Origin: Bos javanicus
Taxonomy: Eukaryota > Chordata > Mammalia > Artiodactyla > Bovidae
Length of the DNA stretch: 64,000 bases
Assembly (NCBI RefSeq): GCF_032452875.1
Contig: NW_026893684.1
Coordinates: forward strand, 310,001-374,000
Direction of reading: 5' to 3'
The notes under the pieces were generated by a model. It worked only from the letters and a program-made list of their open reading frames with translations, made no database searches and was not told the origin of the DNA. The position numbers and the translations under genes were made by a program. Shown in pieces: positions 36,889 to 49,767 of this stretch. Position 1 is the stretch's first letter; every line of letters begins with the position of its first letter.

Positions 36889-38718
36889 CTTCAGGAGGCA
36901 ATAATCAAAGAGCTGAGCAGGCACTAATCACTTGGCTAAGAGGGCACTAATCACGGAGAGGAGCAGGAAATCGTCAAGGAGCTGAGCAAACTGTAATGAA
37001 GTGGTTAAGCAGACTCTAAACACGTGACGCAGCAGGCTCTACACCCGTGACTGAGCAGACACAATTTGGGCAGCTCAGCAGACACCAATGGTGCAGCTCA
37101 GCAGACACAAATGGTGCAGCTCAGCAGACACCAATCATACAGCTCAGCAGGCAATACTCATGGAGCTGAGCAGGCAGGAATCACTCAGCTCAGCAGGCAA
37201 AGATCAAGGAGCTGAGCAGACTGCCATTAAGTGGCTAAGCAGACTCTAAACACGTGACTCAGCAGGCTTGACACCCGTGACTGAGCAGACACGAATCTTG
37301 CAGCCCAGCAGACAATACTCCTGGAGCTGAGCAGGCAGGAATCACGCAGTCCAGCAGACAGTAATCAAGGAGCTGAGCAGGCACGAATCACGCAGCTCAG
37401 CAGGCAATAATCCTGGAGCTGAGCAAGCAGGAATCACGCAGCTCAGCAGGCAATAATCAAGAAGCAGAGCAGGCAGGAATCAGGCAGCTCAGCAGCCAAT
37501 AAGCAAGAAGCTAGCAGTCAGGAATCGCGCAGCTGAGCAGGCAATAATCATGGAGCTGAGCAGGCAGCAATCACACAGCTCAGCAGGCAAAGATCAAGGA
37601 GCTGAGCAGGCACGAATCTCGCAGCTCAGCTGGCAAAAATCAAGGAGCTGAGCAGACTGCCATTAAGTGGCTAAGCAGACTCTAAACACGTGACTCAGCA
37701 GGCTTGACACCCGTGACTGAGCAGACACGAATCTTGCAGCCCAGCAGACAATACTCCTGGAGCTGAGCAGGCAGGAATCACGCAGCTCAGCAGACAGTAA
37801 TCAAGGAGCTGAGCAGGCACGAATCACGCAGCTCAGCAGGCAATAATCCTGGAGCTGAGCAAGCAGGAATCACGCAGCTCAGCAGGCAATAATCAAGAAG
37901 CAGAGCAGGCAGGAATCAGGCAGCTCAGCAGCCAATAAGCAAGAAGCTAGCAGTCAGGAATCGCGCAGCTCAGCAGGCAATAATCATGGAGCTGAGCTGG
38001 CAGGAATCACGCAACTCAGCAGGCAATACTCACGGACCTGAGCAGGCAGGAATCACGCAACTTAGCAGGCAATAATAACTGGAGCTGAAGGCTGTAATGA
38101 ACTGGATAAGCAGACTCTAATCACGTGATTCAGCCGGCTCCTCTCTGGGGACTGAGCAGGCACTTATTATGCAGCTCAGCAGGCAATAATCATGGAGCTG
38201 AGCAAACAGGAATCACGCAGCTCAGCAGGCAATAATCAAGAAGCTGAGCAGGCAGGAATCACGCAGCTCAGCAGGCAATAATCATGGAGCTGAGCAGACT
38301 GTAATGAAGTGGCTAAGCAGACTCTAATCACGTCACTCAGCCGGCTCCTAACCCGGTCTTGAGAAGGGACTAATCACACAGCTGATCAGGCACGAGTCAG
38401 GCAGCTGAGCAGGGATTAAGCATGCAGCTGAGCAAGCGCTAATCCCTTGATTCAGCAGACCCTGATCACGTGACTGAGCAGGCCCTGATCACGTGGCTGA
38501 GCATGCACTGATCACGTGACTGAGCATGCACTGATCACGTGACTGAGAGGCACTGATCACGTGACTGAGAGGCACTGATCACGTAACTGAGCATGCACTG
38601 ATCACGTGACTGAGAGGCACTGATCACGTGACTGAGAGGCGCTGATCACGTGACTGAGGGGCGCTGATCACGTGACTGAGAGGCGCTGATCACGTGGCTA
38701 TCATGCACTGATCACGTG
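36889..38718. repeat. HOR 29 (class U, 1830 bp, 436-bp duplication)
   Basis: C2 occurs at 37219 and 37655. CATACAGCTC is near 37136 and CACGTAACTG near 38581. The second C2 block opens with the monomer AGCAGGCAGCAATCACACAG. Run at 38454-38718. Confidence 0.92.
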
Positions 38719-40365
38719 CTTCAGGAGGCAATAATCAAAGAGCTGAGCAGGCACTAATCACTTGGCTAAGAGGGCACTAATCACGGAGAGGAGCAGGAAA
38801 TCGTCAAGGAGCTGAGCAAACTGTAATGAAGTGGTTAAGCAGACTCTAAACACGTGACGCAGCAGGCTCTACACCCGTGACTGAGCAGACACAATTTGGG
38901 CAGCTCAGCAAACCCCAATGGTGCAGCTCAGCAGACACAAATGGTGCAGCTCAGCAGACACCAATCATGCAGCTCAGCAGGCAATACTCATGGAGCTGAG
39001 CAGGCAGGAATCACTCAGCTCAGCAGGCAAAGATCAAGGAGCTGAGCAGACTGCCATTAAGTGGCTAAGCAGACTTAAACACGTGACTCAGCAGGCTTGA
39101 CACCCGTGACTGAGCACACACGAATCTTGCAGCCCAGCAGACAATACTCCTGGAGCTGAGCAGGCAGGAATCACGCAGCTCAGCAGACAGTAATCAAGGA
39201 GCTGAGCAGGCACGAATCACGCACCTCAGCAGGCAATAATCCTGGAGCTGAGCAAGCAGGAATCACGCAGCTCAGCAGGCAATAATCAAGAAGCAGAGCA
39301 GGCAGGAATCAGGCAGCTCAGCAGCCAATAAGCAAGAAGCTAGCAGTCAGGAATCGCGCAGCTCAGCAGGCAATAATCATGGAGCTGAGCTGGCAGGAAT
39401 CACGCAACTCAGCAGGCAATACTCACGGACCTGAGCAGGCAGGAATCACGCAACTTAGCAGGCAATAATAATTGGAGCTGAAGGCTGTAATGAACTGGAT
39501 AAGCAGACTCTAATCACGTGATTCAGCCGGCTCCTCTCTGGGGACGGAGCAGGCACTTATTATGCAGCTCAGCAAGCAAAAATCATGGAGCTGAGCAAGC
39601 AGGAATCACGCAGCTCAGCAGGCAATAATCAAGGAAGCTGAGCAAACAGGAATCACGCAGCTCAGCATGCAATAATCAAGAAGCTGAGCAGGCAGGAATC
39701 ACGCAGCTCAGCAGGCAATAAATATGGAGCTGAGCAAGCAGGAATCACGCAGCTCAGCAGGCAATAATCAAGAAGCTGAGCAGGCAGGAATCACGCAGCT
39801 CAGCATGCAATAATCAAGAAGCTGAGCAGGCAGGAATCACGCAGCTCAGCAGGCAATAAATATGGAGCTGAGCAAGCAGGAATCACGCAGCTTAGCAGGC
39901 AATAATCATGGAGCTGAGCAGACTGTAATGAAGTGGCTAAGCAGACTCTAATCACGTCACTCAGCCGGCTCCTAACCCGGTCTTGAGCAGGCACTAATCA
40001 CGCAGCTGAGCAGGGACTAATCACACAGCTGATCAGGCACGAGTCAGGCAGCTGAGCAGGGATTAAGCATGCAGCTGAGCAAGCGCTAATCCCTTGATTC
40101 AGCAGACCCTGATCACGTGACTGAGCAGGCCCTGATCACGTGGCTGAGCATGCACTGATCACGTGACTGAGCATGCACTGATCACGTGACTGAGAGGCAC
40201 TGATCACGTGACTGAGAGGCACTGATCACGTGACTGAGCATGCACTGATCACGTGACTGAGAGGCACTGATCACGTGACTGAGAGGCGCTGATCACGTGA
40301 CTGAGGGGCGCTGATCACGTGACTGAGAGGCGCTGATCACGTGGCTATCATGCACTGATCACGTG
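38719..40365. repeat. HOR 30 (class V, 1647 bp)
   Basis: It has GGGACGGAGCAGG in C3 (near 39541) and two extra dimers (+91 bp) around 39780-39870. CAAACCCCAATGG near 38909 and a CT loss after C2 (GACTTAAAC, near 39073) are private. Run at 40101-40365. Confidence 0.9.
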
Positions 40366-41921
40366 CTTCAGGAGGCAATAATCAAAGAGCTGAGCAGGCA
40401 CTAATCACTTGGCTAAGAGGGCACTAATCACGGAGAGGAGCAGGAAATCGTCAAGGAGCTGAGCAAACTGTAATGAAGTGGTTAAGCAGACTCTAAACAC
40501 GTGATGCAGCAGGCTCTACACCCGTGACTGAGCAGACACAATTTGGGCAGCTCAGCAGACACCAATGGTGCAGCTCAGCAGACACAAATGGTGCAGCTCA
40601 GCAGACACCAATCATGCAGCTCAGCAGGCAATACTCATGGAGCTGAGCAGGCAGGAATCACTCAGCTCAGCAGGCAAAGATCAAGGAGCTGAGCAGACTG
40701 CCATTAAGTGGCTAAGCAGACTCTAAACACGTGACTCAGCAGGCTTGACACCCGTGACTGAGCACACACGAATCTTGCAGCCCAGCAGACAATACTCCTG
40801 GAGCTGAGCAGGCAGGAATCACGCAGCTCAGCAGACAGTAATCAAGGAGCTGAGCAGGCACGAATCACGCAGCTCAGCAGGCAATAATCCTGGAGCTGAG
40901 CAAGCAGGAATCACGCAGCTCAGCAGGCAATAATCAAGAAGCAGAGCAGGCAGGAATCAGGCAGCTCAGCAGCCAATAAGCAAGAAGCTAGCAGTCAGGA
41001 ATCGCGCAGCTCAGCAGGCAATAATCATGGAGCTGAGCTGGCAGGAATCACGCAACTCAGCAGGCAATACTCACGGACCTGAGCAGGCAGGAATCACGCA
41101 ACTTAGCAGGCAATAATAATTGGAGCTGAAGGCTGTAATGAACTGGATAAGCAGACTCTAATCACGTGATTCAGCCGGCTCCTCTCTGGGGACTGAGCAG
41201 GCACTTATTATGCAGCTCAGCAAGCAAAAATCATGGAGCTGAGCAAGCAGGAATCACGCAGCTCAGCAGGCAATAATCAAGGAAGCTGAGCAAACAGGAA
41301 TCACGCAGCTCAGCATGCAATAATCAAGAAGCTGAGCAGGCAGGAATCACGCAGCTCAGCAGGCAATAAATATGGAGCTGAGCAAGCAGGAATCACGCAG
41401 CTCAGCAGGCAATAATCAAGAAGCTGAGCAGGCAGGAATCACGCAGCTTAGCAGGCAATAATCATGGAGCTGAGCAGACTGTAATGAAGTGGCTAAGCAG
41501 ACTCTAATCACGTCACTCAGCCGGCTCCTAACCCGGTCTTGAGCAGGCACTAATCACGCAGCTGAGCAGGGACTAATCACACAGCTGATCAGGCACGAGT
41601 CAGGCAGCTGAGCAGGGATTAAGCATGCAGCTGAGCAAGCGCTAATCCCTTGATTCAGCAGACCCTGATCACGTGACTGAGCAGGCCCTGATCACGTGGC
41701 TGAGCATGCACTGATCACGTGACTGAGCATGCACTGATCACGTGACTGAGAGGCACTGATCACGTGAGTGAGAGGCACTGATCACGTGACTGAGCATGCA
41801 CTGATCACGTGACTGAGAGGCACTGATCACGTGACTGAGAGGCGCTGATCACGTGACTGAGGGGCGCTGATCACGTGACTGAGAGGCGCTGATCACGTGG
41901 CTATCATGCACTGATCACGTG
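40366..41921. repeat. HOR 31 (class T, 1556 bp)
   Basis: C1-C4 are present, with GTGATGCAGC near 40501 and CACGTGAGTG near 41761. Run at 41657-41921. Confidence 0.92.
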
Positions 41922-43223
41922 CTTCAGGAGGCAATAATCAAAGAGCTGAGCAGGCACTAATCACTTGGCTAAGAGGGCACTAATCACGGAGAGGAGCAGG
42001 AAATCGTCAAGGAGCTGAGCAAACTGTAATGAAGTGGTTAAGCAGACTCTAAACACGTGACGCAGCAGGCTCTACACCCGTGACTGAGCAGACACAATTT
42101 GGGCAGCTCAGCAGACACCAATGGTGCAGCTCAGCAGACACAAATGGTGCAGCTCAGCAGACACCAATCATACAGCTCAGCAGGCAATACTCATGGAGCT
42201 GAGCAGGCAGGAATCACTCAGCTCAGCAGGCAAAGATCAAGGAGCTGAGCAGACTGCCATTAAGTGGCTAAGCAGACTCTAAACACGTGACTCAGCAGGC
42301 TTGACACCCGTGACTGAGCAGACACGAATCTTGCAGCCCAGCAGACAATACTCCTGGAGCTGAGCAGGCAGGAATCACGCAGTCCAGCAGACAGTAATCA
42401 AGGAGCTGAGCAGGCACGAATCACGCAGCTCAGCAGGCAATAATCCTGGAGCTGAGCAAGCAGGAATCACGCAGCTCAGCAGGCAATAATCAAGAAGCAG
42501 AGCAGGCAGGAATCAGGCAGCTCAGCAGCCAATAAGCAAGAAGCTAGCAGTCAGGAATCGCGCAGCTCAGCAGGCAATAATAATTGGAGCTGAAGGCTGT
42601 AATGAACTGGATAAGCAGACTCTAATCACGTGATTCAGCCGGCTCCTCTCTGGGGACTGAGCAGGCACTTATTATGCAGCTCAGCAGGCAATAATCATGG
42701 AGCTGAGCAAACAGGAATCACGCAGCTCAGCAGGCAATAATCAAGAAGCTGAGCAGGCAGGAATCACGCAGCTCAGCAGGCAATAATCATGGAGCTGAGC
42801 AGACTGTAATGAAGTGGCTAAGCAGACTCTAATCACGTCACTCAGCCGGCTCCTAACCCGGTCTTGAGCAGGGACTAATCACACAGCTGATCAGGCACGA
42901 GTCAGGCAGCTGAGCAGGGATTAAGCATGCAGCTGAGCAAGCGCTAATCCCTTGATTCAGCAGACCCTGATCACGTGACTGAGCAGGCCCTGATCACGTG
43001 GCTGAGCATGCACTGATCACGTGACTGAGCATGCACTGATCACGTGACTGAGAGGCACTGATCACGTGACTGAGAGGCACTGATCACGTAACTGAGCATG
43101 CACTGATCACGTGACTGAGAGGCACTGATCACGTGACTGAGAGGCGCTGATCACGTGACTGAGGGGCGCTGATCACGTGACTGAGAGGCGCTGATCACGT
43201 GGCTATCATGCACTGATCACGTG
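41922..43223. repeat. HOR 32 (class U, 1302 bp, shortened)
   Basis: It has CATACAGCTC near 42170 and CACGTAACTG near 43083, so it belongs to class U. It lacks the 436-bp duplication and the dimers before C3, which follows directly from GCGCAGCTCAGCAGGC near 42560. Run at 42959-43223. Confidence 0.9.
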
Positions 43224-44779
43224 CTTCAGGAGGCAATAATCAAAGAGCTGAGCAGGCACTAATCACTTGGCTAAGAGGGCACTAATCACGGAGAGGAGCA
43301 GGAAATCGTCAAGGAGCTGAGCAAACTGTAATGAAGTGGTTAAGCAGACTCTAAACACGTGACGCAGCAGGCTCTACACCCGTGACTGAGCAGACACAAT
43401 TTGGGCAGCTCAGCAGACACCAATGGTGCAGCTCAGCAGACACAAATGGTGCAGCTCAGCAGACACCAATCATGCAGCTCAGCAGGCAATACTCATGGAG
43501 CTGAGCAGGCAGGAATCACTCAGCTCAGCAGGCAAAGATCAAGGAGCTGAGCAGACTGCCATTAAGTGGCTAAGCAGACTCTAAACACGTGACTCAGCAG
43601 GCTTGACACCCGTGACTGAGCACACACGAATCTTGCAGCCCAGCAGACAATACTCCTGGAGCTGAGCAGGCAGGAATCACGCAGCTCAGCAGACAGTAAT
43701 CAAGGAGCTGAGCAGGCACGAATCACGCACCTCAGCAGGCAATAATCCTGGAGCTGAGCAAGCAGGAATCACGCAGCTCAGCAGGCAATAATCAAGAAGC
43801 AGAGCAGGCAGGAATCAGGCAGCTCAGCAGCCAATAAGCAAGAAGCTAGCAGTCAGGAATCGCGCAGCTCAGCAGGCAATAATCATGGAGCTGAGCTGGC
43901 AGGAATCACGCAACTCAGCAGGCAATACTCACGGACCTGAGCAGGCAGGAATCACGCAACTTAGCAGGCAATAATAATTGGAGCTGAAGGCTGTAATGAA
44001 CTGGATAAGCAGACTCTAATCACGTGATTCAGCCGGCTCCTCTCTGGGGACGGAGCAGGCACTTATTATGCAGCTCAGCATGCAAAAATCATGGAGCTGA
44101 GCAAGCAGGAATCACGCAGCTCAGCAGGCAATAATCAAGGAAGCTGAGCAAACAGGAATCACGCAGCTCAGCATGCAATAATCAAGAAGCTGAGCAGGCA
44201 GGAATCACGCAGCTCAGCAGGCAATAAATATGGAGCTGAGCAAGCAGGAATCACGCAGCTCAGCAGGCAATAATCAAGAAGCTGAGCAGGCAGGAATCAC
44301 GCAGCTTAGCAGGCAATAATCATGGAGCTGAGCAGACTGTAATGAAGTGGCTAAGCAGACTCTAATCACGTCACTCAGCCGGCTCCTAACCCGGTCTTGA
44401 GCAGGCACTAATCACGCAGCTGAGCAGGGACTAATCACACAGCTGATCAGGCACGAGTCAGGCAGCTGAGCAGGGATTAAGCATGCAGCTGAGCAAGCGC
44501 TAATCCCTTGATTCAGCAGACCCTGATCACGTGACTGAGCAGGCCCTGATCACGTGGCTGAGCATGCACTGATCACGTGACTGAGCATGCACTGATCACG
44601 TGACTGAGAGGCACTGATCACGTGACTGAGAGGCACTGATCACGTGACTGAGCATGCACTGATCACGTGACTGAGAGGCACTGATCACGTGACTGAGAGG
44701 CGCTGATCACGTGACTGAGGGGCGCTGATCACGTGACTGAGAGGCGCTGATCACGTGGCTATCATGCACTGATCACGTG
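43224..44779. repeat. HOR 33 (class V, 1556 bp)
   Basis: C1-C4 are present, with GGGACGGAGCAGG near 44047 and a private GCATGCAAAAATC near 44080. Run at 44515-44779. Confidence 0.92.
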
Positions 44780-46610
44780 CTTCAGGAGGCAATAATCAAA
44801 GAGCTGAGCAGGCACTAATCACTTGGCTAAGAGGGCACTAATCACGGAGAGGAGCAGGAAATCGTCAAGGAGCTGAGCAAACTGTAATGAAGTGGTTAAG
44901 CAGACTCTAAACACGTGATGCAGCAGGCTCTACACCCGTGACTGAGCAGACACAATTTGGGCAGCTCAGCAGACACCAATGGTGCAGCTCAGCAGACACA
45001 AATGGTGCAGCTCAGCAGACACCAATCATGCAGCTCAGCAGGCAATACTCATGGAGCTGAGCAGGCAGGAATCACTCAGCTCAGCAGGCAAAGATCAAGG
45101 AGCTGAGCAGACTGCCATTAAGTGGCTAAGCAGACTCTAAACACGTGACTCAGCAGGCTTGACACCCGTGACTGAGCACACACGAATCTTGCAGCCCAGC
45201 AGACAATACTCCTGGAGCTGAGCAGGCAGGAATCACGCAGCTCAGCAGACAGTAATCAAGGAGCTGAGCAGGCACGAATCACGCACCTCAGCAGGCAATA
45301 ATCCTGGAGCTGAGCAAGCAGGAATCACGCAGCTCAGCAGGCAATAATCAAGAAGCAGAGCAGGCAGGAATCAGGCAGCTCAGCAGCCAATAAGCAAGAA
45401 GCTAGCAGTCAGGAATCGCGCAGCTCAGCAGGCAATAATCATGGAGCTGAGCTGGCAGGAATCACGCAACTCAGCAGGCAATACTCACGGACCTGAGCAG
45501 GCAGGAATCACGCAACTTAGCAGGCAATAATAATTGGAGCTGAAGGCTGTAATGAACTGGATAAGCAGACTCTAATCACGTGATTCAGCCGGCTCCTCTC
45601 TGGGGACTGAGCAGGCACTTATTATGCAGCTCAGCAAGCAAAAATCATGGAGCTGAGCAAGCAGGAATCACGCAGCTCAGCAGGCAATAATCAAGGAAGC
45701 TGAGCAAACAGGAATCACGCAGCTCAGCATGCAATAATCAAGAAGCTGAGCAGGCACGAATCACGCAGCTCAGCAGGCAATAATCCTGGAGCTGAGCAAG
45801 CAGGAATCACGCAGCTCAGCAGGCAATAATCAAGAAGCAGAGCAGGCAGGAATCAGGCAGCTCAGCAGCCAATAAGCAAGAAGCTAGCAGTCAGGAATCG
45901 CGCAGCTCAGCAGGCAATACTCACGGACCTGAGCAGGCAGGAATCACGCAACTTAGCAGGCAATAATAATTGGAGCTGAAGGCTGTAATGAACTGGATAA
46001 GCAGACTCTAATCACGTGATTCAGCCGGCTACTCTCTGGGGACTGAGCAGGCACTTATTATGCAGCTCAGCAGGCAATAATCATGGAGCTGAGCAAACAG
46101 GAATCACGCAGCTCAGCAGGCAATAATCAAGAAGCTGAGCAGGCAGGAATCACGCAGCTCAGCAGGCAATAATCATGGAGCTGAGCAGACTGTAATGAAG
46201 TGGCTAAGCAGACTCTAATCACGTCACTCAGCCGGCTCCTAACCCGGTCTTGAGCAGGGACTAATCACACAGCTGATCAGGCACGAGTCAGGCAGCTGAG
46301 CAGGGATTAAGCATGCAGCTGAGCAAGCGCTAATCCCTTGATTCAGCAGACCCTGATCACGTGACTGAGCAGGCCCTGATCACGTGGCTGAGCATGCACT
46401 GATCACGTGACTGAGCATGCACTGATCACGTGACTGAGAGGCACTGATCACGTGACTGAGAGGCACTGATCACGTAACTGAGCATGCACTGATCACGTGA
46501 CTGAGCATGCACTGATCACGTGACTGAGAGGCGCTGATCACGTGACTGAGGGGCGCTGATCACGTGACTGAGAGGCGCTGATCACGTGGCTATCATGCAC
46601 TGATCACGTG
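44780..46610. repeat. HOR 34 (T/U fusion, 1831 bp)
   Basis: The left part is T (GTGATGCAGC near 44927) and the right part is U (CACGTAACTG near 46470). C3 occurs twice, about 430 bp apart (near 45547 and 45977). The switch lies near 45745-45755, where AGAAGCTGAGCAGGCACG departs from the usual dimer. Run at 46345-46610, with CATGC monomers next to the variant. Confidence 0.9.
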
Positions 46611-48212
46611 CTTCAGGAGGCAATAATCAAAGAGCTGAGCAGGCACTAATCACTTGGCTAAGAGGGCACTAATCACGGAGAGGAGCAGGAAATCGTCAAG
46701 GAACTGAGCAAACTGTAATGAAGTGGTTAAGCAGACTCTAAACACGTGACGCAGCAGGCTCTACACCCGTGACTGAGCAGACACAATTTGGGCAGCTCAG
46801 CAGACACCAATGGTGCAGCTCAGCAGACACAAATGGTGCAGCTCAGCAGACACCAATCATGCAGCTCAGCAGGCAATACTCATGGAGCTGAGCAGGCAGG
46901 AATCACTCAGCTCAGCAGGCAAAGACCATGGAGCTGAGCAGGCACGAATCTCGCAGCTCAGCTGGCAAAAATCAAGGAGCTGAGCAGACTGCCATTAAGT
47001 GGCTAAGCAGACTCTAAACACGTGACTCAGCAGGCTTGACACCCGTGACTGAGCACACACGAATCTTGCAGCCCAGCAGACAATACTCCTGGAGCTGAGC
47101 AGGCAGGAATCACGCAGCTCAGCAGACAGTAATCAAGGAGCTGAGCAGGCACGAATCACGCAGCTCAGCAGGCAATAATCCTGGAGCTGAGCAAGCAGGA
47201 ATCACGCAGCTCAGCAGGCAATAATCAAGAAGCAGAGCAGGCAGGAATCAGGCAGCTCAGCAGCCAATAAGCAAGAAGCTAGCAGTCAGGAATCGCGCAG
47301 CTCAGCAGGCAATAATCATGGAGCTGAGCTGGCAGGAATCACGCAACTCAGCAGGCAATACTCACGGACCTGAGCAGGCAGGAATCACGCAACTTAGCAG
47401 GCAATAATAATTGGAGCTGAAGACTGTAATGAACTGGATAAGCAGACTCTAATCACGTGATTCAGCCGGCTCCTCTCTGGGGACGGAGCAGGCACTTATT
47501 ATGCAGCTCAGCAAGCAAAAATCATGGAGCTGAGCAAGCAGGAATCACGCAGCTCAGCAGGCAATAATCAAGGAAGCTGAGCAAACAGGAATCACGCAGC
47601 TCAGCATGCAATAATCAAGAAGCTGAGCAGGCAGGAATCACGCAGCTCAGCAGGCAATAAATATGGAGCTGAGCAAGCAGGAATCACGCAGCTCAGCAGG
47701 CAATAATCAAGAAGCTGAGCAGGCAGGAATCACGCAGCTTAGCAGGCAATAATCATGGAGCTGAGCAGACTGTAATGAACTGGCTAAGCAGACTCTAATC
47801 ACGTCACTCAGCCGGCTCCTAACCCGGTCTTGAGCAGGCACTAATCACGCAGCTGAGCAGGGACTAATCACACAGCTGATCAGGCACGAGTCAGGCAGCT
47901 GAGTAGGGATTAAGCATGCAGCTGAGCAAGCGCTAATCCCTTGATTCAGCAGACCCTGATCACGTGACTGAGCAGGCCCTGATCACGTGGCTGAGCATGC
48001 ACTGATCACGTGACTGAGCATGCACTGATCACGTGACTGAGAGGCACTGATCACGTGACTGAGAGGCACTGATCACGTGACTGAGCATGCACTGATCACG
48101 TGACTGAGAGGCACTGATCACTTGACTGAGAGGCGCTGATCACGTGACTGAGGGGCGCTGATCACGTGACTGAGAGGCGCTGATCACGTGGCTATCATGC
48201 ACTGATCACGTG
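46611..48212. repeat. HOR 35 (class V, 1602 bp)
   Basis: The V marker is near 47481. Two additional monomers before C2 include GGCAAAGACCATGG near 46918, related to GACCAAGG in HORs 38 and 41. Run at 47948-48212 with CACTTGACTG near 48118. Confidence 0.9.
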
Positions 48213-49767
48213 CTTCAGGAGGCAATAATCAAAGAGCTGAGCAGGCACTAATCACTTGGCTAAGAGGGCACTAATCACGGAGAGGAGCAGGAAATCGTCA
48301 AGGAGCTGAGCAAACTGTAATGAAGTGGTTAAGCAGACTCTAAACACGTGATGCAGCAGGCTCTACACCCGTGACTGAGCAGACACAATTTGGGCAGCTC
48401 AGCAGACACCAATGGTGCAGCTCAGCAGACACAAATGGTGCAGCTCAGCAGACACCAATCATGCAGCTCAGCAGGCAATACTCATGGAGCTGAGCAGGCA
48501 GGAATCACTCAGCTCAGCAGGCAAAGATCAAGGAGCTGAGCAGACTGCCATTAAGTGGCTAAGCAGACTCTAAACACGTGACTCAGCAGGCTTGACACCC
48601 GTGACTGAGCACACACGAATCTTGCAGCCCAGCGGACAATACTCCTGGAGCTGAGCAGGCAGGAATCACGCAGCTCAGCAGACAGTAATCAAGGAGCTGA
48701 GCAGGCACGAATCACGCACCTCAGCAGGCAATAATCCTGGAGCTGAGCAAGCAGGAATCACGCAGCTCAGCAGGCAATAATCAAGAAGCAGAGCAGGCAG
48801 GAATCAGGCAGCTCAGCAGCCAATAAGCAAGAAGCTAGCAGTCAGGAATCGCGCAGCTCAGCAGGCAATAATCATGGAGCTGAGCTGGCAGGAATCACGC
48901 AACTCAGCAGGCAATACTCACGGACCTGAGCAGGCAGGAATCACGCAACTTAGCAGGCAATAATAATTGGAGCTGAAGGCTGTAATGAACTGGATAAGCA
49001 GACTCTAATCACGTGATTCAGCCGGCTCCTCTCTGGGGACTGAGCAGGCACTTATTATGCAGCTCAGCAAGCAAAAATCATGGAGCTGAGCAAGCAGGAA
49101 TCACGCAGCTCAGCAGGCATAATCAAGGAAGCTGAGCAAACAGGAATCACGCAGCTCAGCATGCAATAATCAAGAAGCTGAGCAGGCAGGAATCACGCAG
49201 CTCAGCAGGCAATAAATATGGAGCTGAGCAAGCAGGAATCACGCAGCTCAGCAGGCAATAATCAAGAAGCTGAGCAGGCAGGAATCACGCAGCTTAGCAG
49301 GCAATAATCATGGAGCTGAGCAGACTGTAATGAAGTGGCTAAGCAGACTCTAATCACGTCAGTCAGCCGGCTCCTAACCCGGTCTTGAGCAGGCACTAAT
49401 CACGCAGCTGAGCAGGGACTAATCACACAGCTGATCAGGCACGAGTCACGCAGCTGAGCAGGGATTAAGCATGCAGCTGAGCAAGCGCTAATCCCTTGAT
49501 TCAGCAGACCCTGATCACGTGACTGAGCAGGCCCTGATCACGTGGCTGAGCATGCACTGATCACGTGACTGAGCATGCACTGATCACGTGACTGAGAGGC
49601 ACTGATCACGTGAGTGAGAGGCACTGATCACGTGACTGAGCATGCACTGATCACGTGACTGAGAGGCACTGATCACGTGACTGAGAGGCGCTGATCACGT
49701 GACTGAGGGGCGCTGATCACGTGACTGAGAGGCGCTGATCACGTGGCTATCATGCACTGATCACGTG
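48213..49767. repeat. HOR 36 (class T, 1555 bp)
   Basis: C1-C4 are present, with GTGATGCAGC near 48348. One base is missing near 49118 (AGCAGGCATAATCAAGG). Run at 49503-49767 with CACGTGAGTG. Confidence 0.92.

Noticed and set aside
38918..39100. Open frame of 60 codons
   Set aside because: It is extended by the private CT loss near 39073 in HOR 30, which shifts past a stop present in the equivalent copies.
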